Source of the DNA: CAZKWG01 sp964615375
GTDB lineage: Bacteria; Myxococcota_A; UBA796; CAZKWG01
NCBI GenBank assembly: GCA_964615375.1
Contig: CAZTOW010000018.1
Coordinates: 1-64,000, forward strand
Length of the DNA stretch: 64,000 bases
Direction of reading: 5' to 3'
Position 1 is the first letter of the stretch. Every line of letters begins with the position of its first letter. The position numbers and the translations under genes were made by a program. Positions 34,867 through 42,576 of the stretch are shown one piece after another. The notes beneath the pieces are model-generated. The model did not search any database. It saw only the letters and a program-made list of their open reading frames with translations, and had not been told where the DNA came from.

Positions 34867-34884
34867 ACTGACTGGTCGGTCTAG
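34867..34884. promoter_or_regulatory. Operator-like repeat 2 before fas
   Basis: Second exact copy of ACTGACTGGTCGGTCTAG, 67 bases from the first, in the gap between the tetR stop and the fas start. On the minus strand it is directly followed by TACAGT (34866-34861), which could be a weak -10 box; no -35 hexamer is evident. Confidence 0.65.
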
Positions 34885-34934
34885 GTGTGCGGCGTGACTG
34901 TAGCCGACCGGAGGCCGACGCGCCACCCGCCCGA

Positions 34935-35564
34935 TCAGCTCGCGGCGGAGCCCCCCTTCCGCTCGGCGGCCTGGCGGAAGGCGTCCCCGACCAGGCGCAC
35001 GACCCGGCGCATCGTGGCCGGGGTGTCCAGGTTGCTGGGGTCGGAGAGGTCCTGCATGATCAGCCCGGCGAAGGCGCCGAAGATGGCGGCGGCGGTGGCC
35101 TGGAGCTCCTCCTCCGAGAGGCGCGGCGTGGTCACGGGGCGGAGGATCTCGGCGATGGCGGTGCGCGCCCGGCGGTAGAAGCGCGCCAGCGAGGCGCGGA
35201 TCTCCTCGTCCTTGCGCGCCTGCGTGTTGAACTCCAGCCACAGAGGCACGATCTGGCGCCCGCGGGCGGTCTCGCGCTCCAGGGCCTGGGAGATGGCGCT
35301 CACGTAGTCGGGCTCGTGCACGCTGGCCTCGAACTGCTCGTGGAGCTCGTCCATGACCTCGCGGGCCCAGGTGTCCAGGATGTCGATGAAGACCTCCTGT
35401 TTAGAGGCGTAGCTCCAGTAGAAGCTGCCCTTGGACACGCCCGCGGCGGCGCAGATGTCGTCCACGGTGGTCTCGTGGTAGCCGCCCTTCTGGAAGCAGC
35501 GGTACGCGGCCTTGCGGATCTCTTCGCGGCGGAGCTCGCCGCGGGTTCGGGCTTGAGGGCTCAT
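34935..35564 (-). CDS. TetR/AcrR family regulator
   Basis: 209-residue TetR protein. The N-terminal helix-turn-helix is clear (REEIRKAAYRCFQKGGYHET, VDDICAAAGVSKGSFYWSY, KQEVFIDIL). The C-terminal ligand domain is helical (ARFYRRARTAIAEILRP, AAAIFGAFAGLIMQDL). The ATG at 35564 overlaps the stop of the Uma2-like gene as ATGA and directly precedes the conserved N-terminus. It lies 153 bases upstream of fas in the same orientation, with two identical operator-like sites in the gap, so it very likely controls fas-acpS in response to an acyl ligand; the ligand is inference. Confidence 0.93.
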   Translation of the reverse strand: MSPQARTRGELRREEIRKAAYRCFQKGGYHETTVDDICAAAGVSKGSFYWSYASKQEVFIDILDTWAREVMDELHEQFEASVHEPDYVSAISQALERETARGRQIVPLWLEFNTQARKDEEIRASLARFYRRARTAIAEILRPVTTPRLSEEELQATAAAIFGAFAGLIMQDLSDPSNLDTPATMRRVVRLVGDAFRQAAERKGGSAAS

Positions 35565-36316
35565 GCGTCGGGATCGAGCCCGAGGGCGCGGAGCTTCGCC
35601 GCCAGGGCCTCGGCGCGGGCGCGCTCCTTCTGGGCAGCCTCCGCCGCGGATTTCGCCTGGGCGACCGCGGACTTCGCCACCGCGCGCGCGGCCTCGGCCT
35701 CCTCGCGCCCGGTCTGGACCAGGCCCCCGTCCGGCGTGTACCAACGGAGGAAGAGGCGTCGCTCGCCGCTCAGCGTCTCCATCTCGGTCGGCACCAGGCG
35801 CAGGCCCAGCACGGCGCTGGTGATCCCGCCGTCCTCGTCCGGGCGCATGGTCAGGTAGAGGTGGCGCCGATGATCGAGCTCGTAGCCCTCGAAGCGCCCG
35901 TCCACCACGTCGTAGAGGTAATACTCGGAGACGTGCAGCGTCCGCGCGTAGACCTGCATCTTGGGGCCGCGATCGTTCTCCTCCGTGCTCGGCGAGAGCA
36001 GCTCGATGACGACGTCCGGGCTGCGCCCCTCGTTCCAGCACACCCAGGAGCGGCGCTGCCGACGCACCGTGTCCAGCACGATCATGACGTCCGGGCCGAG
36101 GAAGTCGTTGTTCTTGATCTGATGCGCGCTGAAGTAGAGCGGCAGGTTGCCGGCCACGCAGACGTCCGGTCGGTCGGCCCAGTGCGCGTCCAGGGTGTCC
36201 ACCAGGAGGTCCATCTGCAGGCGGTGATCCATCGACTCCATGGGCATCCCGTCGTCGGTGGGCAGCGCGTCCTCACCCGGCAGCGGCTCCTCGATCTCGA
36301 GAGGTCTGGCCTTCAC
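35561..36316 (-). CDS. Uma2-like (DUF820) nuclease-fold protein
   Basis: 251-residue protein of the Uma2/DUF820 family, a PD-(D/E)xK nuclease fold. Candidate catalytic blocks are FLGPDVMIVLD, PDVVIELLSPSTEENDRGPK with the Glu and Lys, and VSEYYLYDVVDGRFEGY. The last 50 residues form an Ala/Glu/Arg-rich coiled coil. The GTG at 36316 is preferred because GGAGG lies five bases upstream; a GTG four codons earlier (36328) is also possible. The stop overlaps the tetR start. The family is very abundant in cyanobacteria and some other lineages with unknown function, and nothing explains why it should be coupled to a fatty acid regulator. Confidence 0.85.
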   Translation of the reverse strand: MKARPLEIEEPLPGEDALPTDDGMPMESMDHRLQMDLLVDTLDAHWADRPDVCVAGNLPLYFSAHQIKNNDFLGPDVMIVLDTVRRQRRSWVCWNEGRSPDVVIELLSPSTEENDRGPKMQVYARTLHVSEYYLYDVVDGRFEGYELDHRRHLYLTMRPDEDGGITSAVLGLRLVPTEMETLSGERRLFLRWYTPDGGLVQTGREEAEAARAVAKSAVAQAKSAAEAAQKERARAEALAAKLRALGLDPDA

Positions 36317-36358
36317 GCGCACCTCCACGCTGGAGTGTAACCTGGGCGAAGGGCCCGC

Positions 36359-39300
36359 TCACCCGGCCATCGGGCTCGGGAGCACGGTGAGCAGGGCCAG
36401 CAGGCCGGTCGCCAGCAGCCAGAGGCAGGCCAGCAGGGCGCAGTACAGGAAGAAGCTGTTGAGCGGGCTGCGCTTCGGCCGCTCCGACTGTTCGTCCAGG
36501 CGCAACAATCCTCCGAACCAGGCGATGATTGTCCCCACACCGGGGCGCCGGACCAGGCCCAGCGCGCCCCCGCAGAGCGCGGCCAGCGCCGCCAGGCTCG
36601 GGCTGCTGAGCTTCGCCGTCGCGATCAGCGTGAGGATCCCGATCACGGCCCAGGTCCCCGCCTGGAAGCGCGGGGGGCCCAGCAGGAGGGGGAGCTCGCG
36701 GGTCGCCCAGGCCCGGGCCACGCCGAGGGCCAGGCCCACGCCCAGCAGGAGGGCCAGGGTCCCGGCCAGCCAGCGCTGCACGTAGCCCACGCTCAGCGTG
36801 ACCGGCTGGTCGGCGCCGATCCAGTACTGCTGCCAGTGGAGCTCCATCCCGCCCTCCGGGATCTCCACCTGCACCGGGGTAGAGGCCCCGCCCAGGTCCA
36901 TGGGGGCGACCTCGTTGTTGTCGGCGTAGCCCCCGGTGGCGGGCTGGTACCAGACCCCGCTGCCGGCGTGGCTCTGGGGCTCCACGTCCCCCCACAGGCG
37001 GGTGTAGACGTTGCGGCCCGGCACGCGCAGGGTCCAGGCCAGCGAGGAGATGGGCATGTCCAGGCTGGGGAGGGCCTGGGCCCGCCAGCCGAAGAGCCCG
37101 AGCGCGTCGCCCTGGGACTCCAGCACGACGACGAGGGTGAACGCGACCGGCCGATCCCCGCCGCCTGAGCGCTTGAGCGGGAAGAGCACGGCGCCGTCGG
37201 CCCCCTGGCTGGGGATCACGGGCTCACCGTCCAGGGAGGCGGTGCGCACGCGGCTGCCCTCGGGGAGGTGCATGCTCAGCGAGTGGCGCTGGCGGTTGCG
37301 GAGCGTGACGCGCAGCTCGGTCAGCGCGGTGCCCTCCAGCGAGAGGGCGGAGATGGCCTCCACCTTGTCGATGGACCCGCTCAGCGGCTCCTTCTCGGGC
37401 ATGGCGGTGGCGCTGAGCTGCACGGTGGTGGCGGGGTCCAGGACGCGCCAGGCCATCAGCGGCGGGCTGACGGCGCTCTCCACGATGGCGTAGGGGAGCT
37501 GGCGCACGTCCACGGGCAGGGCGGCGCCGGCGTCCTCGGAGCGCAGCAGCAGGTTGCCGTTGACCTCCGCCGCCAGCCAGCCGTACTGACGCTCGACGTC
37601 CAGGCCGCGGGGCAGGGGGACGCCGAAGCGGGCGCCGCTCTCGGGCAGGGCGCGGCGCAGGCGCAGGGAGAGCTCGAAGCCGTTGCGGATGGGGTAGGCG
37701 GTCTCGCCGCGCAGGATCTGGCCGCCCTCGGCCGGCTCCAGGCTGTGGCGGAAGGCGCCCTCGGCCTCGGCGCTGACCAGGGTCCAGCCCTCGGGCAGGA
37801 AGACCCGGAACTCCCGGACCCCCGCGTAGAGGATGTTGTAGCGGAAGACCGAGAACAGCTCGAGCGCGTCCTCGCCCAGCGAGACGAGGTTCAGGCTCTC
37901 GGCGTAGACCCGGGCGGACTGGCTCTCGTCCTCCTGCAGATCGCGGTAGCCGACCAGGTGGACGCGGGAGCTGCTCTGAAGATCGGCGTCCAACCGCGTG
38001 CTCTGCGCGTCCGAGCGGACCGTGGCCCGCACCGTGTTGCGCAGGCGGGGCTCGAGGCCGGGCACCGGGAAGACGGCGCTGAAGCGGGTCACCGGGGTCT
38101 TGGGGGCCAGGAAGTCGTACTCCAGGCTGCCGCGCGGACCCTTGGGCGGCACCAGCACGTCCACGGAGAGCTCGACCTCGCCGCTCTGCTGGGTGACCCA
38201 GACGTGGTAGCCCTCGCGGACGGAGAGGGCCACGGGCTGGCCGCCGGCCTGAGCGCGGACGATGACGACCTCCTCGCCGATGACCGGGACCACCTTCCAG
38301 CGCCCGGCCCCGCTGAGCGTGACACCCAGGCGCAGGTTCAGGGAGAGCACGCCGCCCTGCGCGGCCCCGCTGTAGAGGGAGGCGCCCAGCACCACCGGGT
38401 TGGCCGGCGCGGCCTGCTCGACGCGGTCCTGAAGCGCGGCGCGCACGGACTCGTAGCGATCGAGGGGGATCTCCACCTGGGAGCCGGGCGGGGTGGGGGC
38501 CAGGGCGGGCGTGGTCGTCGCGGGCGCGGCCTGGGCCGGCGGCGCGGGCCGAGGAGCCTGGTTGCCTTCCACATAGCCCAGGTTCGAGGTCATGATGCTC
38601 TCGAACTGCTGCTCGGCCGCCTGGTCCGCCGCGTCCCCCTCCCAGCCGCCCGCGTGGGCCGGGGGCGCGAACAGCAGGGCCAGGGCCGCCATCGGCGCGG
38701 CCAGGCGTCGGGCGCTGCGGCGCAGCCCCAGCAGGAGGGCGAGCGCGAAGGTGGAGAGCAGGGCAGGGGAGGTGGCCACCAGCCAGAGCGCCCAGCCGGC
38801 CGCGCCGACCAGGACCACGTCCCGCCAGCGGGCCTGCCGCCAGAGCCCACGCAGCGAGGGCGGGCTCTGGAGCGTCGCGATCAGCCAGCCCCGCCCGGCG
38901 CGCTGGTACAGGTCCCAGGCCAGGGCCAGGTCCACGCCCCACAGGAGCCGGCGGTGGACGCCGGGGATCACCTGGGCCACCAGCAGCAGGGCCGCGGCGC
39001 CGACCAGCAGGGGCATGCGCCGATCTCCCCGCAGCGCGCGCAGCGTCAGCAGGATCGCGCCCAGCAGCCCGCCCCAGCGCAGCGCGGGGACGGCGTCGCG
39101 ATCCACCCAGTAGAAGTGGATCTCGCCCGTCTCCTGGCCGGGCAGCAGGCGCTGGAAGGCGTAGCGCTCGCCGGTGAAGGGGAAGCTGCTCAGCACCTCG
39201 CTGGCCCCGGCCTTGGACCGGGACTCCGAGAGGTAGAGCCCGCGGCGCTTGGAGAGGATGCTCTCGTAGCCCGCGTCCGAGCCGCTGTAGCCGCTGAGGC

Positions 39301-41173
39301 CGTCGTAGTCGCCGCCGCCGGCCCAGGCCTCCCGCGAGCCCAGCGCGCCGCCCAGGAAGTAGAGCAGGCGGCGGACCGGGTCATAGCGCAGGTTGGAGGT
39401 CTGGGTCAGGTTGCCATGGAAGCCGAAGGGCAGCACCGCGTCGGGCAGGTAGACGTGCCAGGTGGTGGAGACCACGTCCACGTCCAGGGCCGGCAGGCTG
39501 AGCCCGCGCCCGCCCAGCCAGCCCAGCGGGTCGCTGGCGCGCTTGTAGGCCAGCTCCACGATGAAGCTGCTCTCCGGCGTGCTGTCCGTGACCGGGATCT
39601 TCAGGACCTGCCCCGGCTCCAGGTCCATGTCGCTGGCGAGCTGGTCGCGGTTGGCGTCGAGGATCTCCATCCAGAAGCCGGGCCGCGTGTCGTAGAGCGC
39701 GGCGATGCCCGACAGGGTCTCGCCCTCGGCCACGACGTGCTGGCGGCCCGAGCCGGGGCTGAGCCGCTCGCTCTGCTGGAGCGGGAAGAGCAGGCGCTCC
39801 ACCCCGCCCTCGTCGGAGACCGCCGGGCGCACCGGCCGCCCGTCGATGCGGGCGTGGGTGAGCGTGAAGCCCGCGGGCAGCGTGACGCCCAGGTACTGCC
39901 GCGTGCTGTTGCGCAGGCGCAGGCGCAGCTTGCCCACCTCGGTGCCGTCCTCGATGAGCAGCGTGCTGGCCTGCACGTCGTCGATGATCGTGCTGGTCAG
40001 CTCGAGCGAGGCCTGGCGCTGCACCGTGAGCGCGAGGCTGGGCGGGCCGTTCAGCGAGAAGCCCAGCAGCAGCGGGCGCCCGGCGAGCTCCTGGAGCTCC
40101 GGCGGCAGGTCCCGCGCGTCCAGGGCCTCGAGCCCCTCGGTCTGCTCGACCTTGACCTCCAGGCCCGCCGGCCCCTGCACGCCCACGGTCCCGCGCGGCG
40201 CCACGCCCTCGGCCACCAGCGGCAGCGGCATGCGCAGCGCCAGCGTGGCCTCCATGTCCATGGGGAACTGGAACTGTACGCGGACGGTGGTCTGATCCGT
40301 CACGACGTAGCGGGTCAGCACGGTGAGCCGCCCGCCCTGCTCGCCGCCCTCCGGGGCGGGGGAGCTGTACCACTGGAGCACCGCGTCGCCGGTGACGTCC
40401 AGCACCTCCAGGCCGCGGGGGATGGAGAGCTCGAAGCGGTCGGCCTCGCCCTCGCTCACCTGGAATTCCACGCTGGAGACGCCCTGGACCAGCGCCTCCT
40501 GCAGCGTGAAGACCGTGGTGCTCTCCGCCTCGGTCTTCGCCGCGCCGACGGGCTGGTCGGGGGAGAGGCGCTTCCAGGACAGATCGAGGGCGGCGCGCCC
40601 GTCGAGCTGCCCCAGGATCCGCGTCCCCCCGGCCTCCTCACGCGCGGCTACCAGCGCCCCGCGGGCCAGGCTGGCGTCCACGTCCCGCTCGGGCAGCCAG
40701 ATGGAGAGGGCGACCGGCCCCGCGGGCGGCAGGTTCAGCGAGAGCTGGCGGCGGAAGCGGTCCTCCTCCCGGCCCTGGAAGAAGCGGACCTCCACCGTGT
40801 GGACGCCCGGCACAGAGACAGCCACCGTATATTGCTGACCGTCCAGGAGCAGGCTGGTCTGTTTGCCGTCCAGCAGCACGCTCGCCACCGAGCAGTCCGA
40901 ACCGATGACCGGCACGCGCTCGCCCTCGCGGCCCGGCGGCACCAGCAGGCGGGCGCGCAGGGTCCCGCTGAAGACGCCGCGCTGGAAGCTGCCCTCCACC
41001 GCGCGATCCAGGTGGAGCACCTGCTCCGGGGCGGGCGCCATCGCCTCCTCCTCGGCGAGCTGGTCGAGCATGGCCTCCCAGCGCTCCAGCGGCAGCGTGA
41101 CGCCGCCGTCCTGGGCGAGGGCAGGGGAGGGGAGGAGCAGCCAGAGCGCGACGAGGAGCAGACGAGCGAGCAT
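36359..41173 (-). CDS. Giant duplicated membrane protein with LysM domain
   Basis: 1604-residue protein with a signal peptide (MLARLLLVALWLLLPSPALA). The N-terminal half is a large beta-rich periplasmic region ending in a LysM domain (about 476-527: HVVAEGETLSGIAALYD ... EPGQVLKIP), followed by several membrane helices (about 695-840). A second signal-peptide-like stretch (MAALALLFAPPAHA) sits at about 825-838, then a second periplasmic region that resembles the first (VTLPLERWEAML versus VEIPLDRYESVR; VPVIGSDCSVASV versus VPVIGEEVVIVRA). Three to four helices close the protein (about 1480-1604). I do not recognise a named family. It looks like a fusion of two related envelope proteins; LysM suggests peptidoglycan contact. 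Confidence 0.8.
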   Translation of the reverse strand: MLARLLLVALWLLLPSPALAQDGGVTLPLERWEAMLDQLAEEEAMAPAPEQVLHLDRAVEGSFQRGVFSGTLRARLLVPPGREGERVPVIGSDCSVASVLLDGKQTSLLLDGQQYTVAVSVPGVHTVEVRFFQGREEDRFRRQLSLNLPPAGPVALSIWLPERDVDASLARGALVAAREEAGGTRILGQLDGRAALDLSWKRLSPDQPVGAAKTEAESTTVFTLQEALVQGVSSVEFQVSEGEADRFELSIPRGLEVLDVTGDAVLQWYSSPAPEGGEQGGRLTVLTRYVVTDQTTVRVQFQFPMDMEATLALRMPLPLVAEGVAPRGTVGVQGPAGLEVKVEQTEGLEALDARDLPPELQELAGRPLLLGFSLNGPPSLALTVQRQASLELTSTIIDDVQASTLLIEDGTEVGKLRLRLRNSTRQYLGVTLPAGFTLTHARIDGRPVRPAVSDEGGVERLLFPLQQSERLSPGSGRQHVVAEGETLSGIAALYDTRPGFWMEILDANRDQLASDMDLEPGQVLKIPVTDSTPESSFIVELAYKRASDPLGWLGGRGLSLPALDVDVVSTTWHVYLPDAVLPFGFHGNLTQTSNLRYDPVRRLLYFLGGALGSREAWAGGGDYDGLSGYSGSDAGYESILSKRRGLYLSESRSKAGASEVLSSFPFTGERYAFQRLLPGQETGEIHFYWVDRDAVPALRWGGLLGAILLTLRALRGDRRMPLLVGAAALLLVAQVIPGVHRRLLWGVDLALAWDLYQRAGRGWLIATLQSPPSLRGLWRQARWRDVVLVGAAGWALWLVATSPALLSTFALALLLGLRRSARRLAAPMAALALLFAPPAHAGGWEGDAADQAAEQQFESIMTSNLGYVEGNQAPRPAPPAQAAPATTTPALAPTPPGSQVEIPLDRYESVRAALQDRVEQAAPANPVVLGASLYSGAAQGGVLSLNLRLGVTLSGAGRWKVVPVIGEEVVIVRAQAGGQPVALSVREGYHVWVTQQSGEVELSVDVLVPPKGPRGSLEYDFLAPKTPVTRFSAVFPVPGLEPRLRNTVRATVRSDAQSTRLDADLQSSSRVHLVGYRDLQEDESQSARVYAESLNLVSLGEDALELFSVFRYNILYAGVREFRVFLPEGWTLVSAEAEGAFRHSLEPAEGGQILRGETAYPIRNGFELSLRLRRALPESGARFGVPLPRGLDVERQYGWLAAEVNGNLLLRSEDAGAALPVDVRQLPYAIVESAVSPPLMAWRVLDPATTVQLSATAMPEKEPLSGSIDKVEAISALSLEGTALTELRVTLRNRQRHSLSMHLPEGSRVRTASLDGEPVIPSQGADGAVLFPLKRSGGGDRPVAFTLVVVLESQGDALGLFGWRAQALPSLDMPISSLAWTLRVPGRNVYTRLWGDVEPQSHAGSGVWYQPATGGYADNNEVAPMDLGGASTPVQVEIPEGGMELHWQQYWIGADQPVTLSVGYVQRWLAGTLALLLGVGLALGVARAWATRELPLLLGPPRFQAGTWAVIGILTLIATAKLSSPSLAALAALCGGALGLVRRPGVGTIIAWFGGLLRLDEQSERPKRSPLNSFFLYCALLACLWLLATGLLALLTVLPSPMAG

Positions 41174-41284
41174 GGGCCATCCTAGCAGGCTTCGCCACCG
41201 TATCTCGGGCCCGCCGGACGGGGAGGGGGAGTTACGAAGGCGTTACGCGCAGGCGCACTGGTCTGCCTCGACCTCGAGGAACGC

Positions 41285-42058
41285 TCAGCGGCACATCAGG
41301 AGCAGGCGGGTCGTCGTGTCGGCGAGCACGTCGATCTCCCAGCTCTCGGCGACCTCGGTGCCCGGACCGAGGCTGCAGGACCACTCCTCGCCGGCGTCTA
41401 CGGTCAGCGTGGCGGTGCCGGGCTCGACGTTGACGAAGTAGATCGCGGTCCCGCTGCTGCCGCCGCCGATGGTCGTGTCCCCGGGCGTGAGCCCGCCGGC
41501 CACGGTGCCGCTGGTGGCCAGCGTGACCTCCGCGTCCAAGCTGATGCTGATGGTCGCGCCGGGCAGCTCCTCACGGTCGGGGCCGCCGTCGTCTCCGTAC
41601 TGGTAGGAGGTGATGTCCACGACCAGATGGCCCTTGGCCGCGTCGAAGGTGGTCCCCACGGCGTCCTGGTTGGCGTAGTACTGGCGCTGGGTGAAGTCCG
41701 GCCAGGTGAGGTCCACCTGGAAGACCTCGCGCAGGTCGGGGTAGCCGTCGATGCTGGCGGTAGCGACGGTGGTGCGGTTGTAGGGGAGGTCGAACTCCAC
41801 CTCTCCGTCGTCGTCGGTGGTGGCCGTGGCGCCCGCGTCGGTGGTGAAGGTGACGCCCGCCAGCCCGTCGTGGGAGGTGTAGTCCTCGATGGTGAGGGCG
41901 TAGACCAGGCCGGAGGGGCCGGTGTCGCCGGTCTCCTGGGGCTGGCCGGTCTCCTCGGAGCCCGTGTCACCGGTCTCCGGGGTCCCGGTCTCCTTCTGCT
42001 CGTCCTTGTCGGCGCAGGCGCTGAGGCTCAGCAACAGCATCCAGGGGCTGGCTCGCAT
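41285..42058 (-). CDS. Hypothetical lipoprotein with carboxypeptidase-regulatory-like domain
   Basis: 257-residue lipoprotein: MRASPWMLLLSLSAC lipobox, then a linker of ETG/DTG repeats (KETGTPETGDTGSEETGQ). The first mature domain reads GLAGVTFTTDAGATATTDDD then GEVEFDLPYN, the pattern of a carboxypeptidase regulatory-like or Ig-like beta sandwich. The C-terminal domain has a Cys pair (EEWSCSL and LLLMCR). No enzyme motif is visible. It is upstream of the giant LysM protein on the same strand, 111 bases away. Probably a surface-exposed binding protein; function unknown. Confidence 0.7.
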   Translation of the reverse strand: MRASPWMLLLSLSACADKDEQKETGTPETGDTGSEETGQPQETGDTGPSGLVYALTIEDYTSHDGLAGVTFTTDAGATATTDDDGEVEFDLPYNRTTVATASIDGYPDLREVFQVDLTWPDFTQRQYYANQDAVGTTFDAAKGHLVVDITSYQYGDDGGPDREELPGATISISLDAEVTLATSGTVAGGLTPGDTTIGGGSSGTAIYFVNVEPGTATLTVDAGEEWSCSLGPGTEVAESWEIDVLADTTTRLLLMCR

Positions 42059-42099
42059 GGCTCCTCCTCACTCGGGTCGAGGGGAGTGTACCACGCTGC

Positions 42100-42573
42100 T
42101 CAGCCGCCCCCGCCACCCACGAGCCCGCTGAAGCGCCCCCGCTGCACGAGGGCTCGCGCGACGGCCTCGCCGGCCGATCCGTAGAGCGTCCAGCGCATGT
42201 CCGCTGCGGGGATCTCGATCTTGTGGCCCTTGATGAAGAGCAGGGACTGCTCTCCCGCGTAGACGAGCTCGCTCCAGGGGATGCAGGGGATCCCCCACCA
42301 CCAGGGCGGTCGGAAGAGGCCGTTGGGAGCCAGGTGCAGCCCGCGCTCCCCGACCCGCACCGTGAGCGCGTTGTTGAAGCGCACCATCCAGGGCCCGCGA
42401 CCGGACGCGAGGGGCGTGGAGAAGCCCAGCACGTCGTCCGCCACGGGCGGGAAGCGGCGGAGCAGCCGGGGGTGGCCGGCCATCCAGGCCAGCAGGGAGC
42501 AGACCCCCATCCAGAAGAGGGGCGCGGCGAGGAACCAGAAGAGGACGAAGGCGGTCGGTGCGTCCATGGGCAT
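42100..42573 (-). CDS. Small membrane-anchored protein, PH-like
   Basis: 157-residue protein with one or two N-terminal hydrophobic helices (AFVLFWFLAAPLFWMGVCSLLAWMAG) and a cytoplasmic part resembling bacterial PH-like domains (TVRVGERGLHLAP, IPWSELVYAGEQSLLFIKGHKIEIP). It ends in a Gly run. It follows the CotH-like gene by three bases, so the two are probably co-transcribed. Function unknown. Confidence 0.65.
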   Translation of the reverse strand: MPMDAPTAFVLFWFLAAPLFWMGVCSLLAWMAGHPRLLRRFPPVADDVLGFSTPLASGRGPWMVRFNNALTVRVGERGLHLAPNGLFRPPWWWGIPCIPWSELVYAGEQSLLFIKGHKIEIPAADMRWTLYGSAGEAVARALVQRGRFSGLVGGGGG

Positions 42574-42576
42574 CGA

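Noticed and set aside
37268..41185. A long plus-strand open frame opposite the LysM protein
   Set aside because: Same antisense effect of GC bias. The minus-strand frame has a signal peptide, LysM and membrane helices, the plus frame only biased composition.
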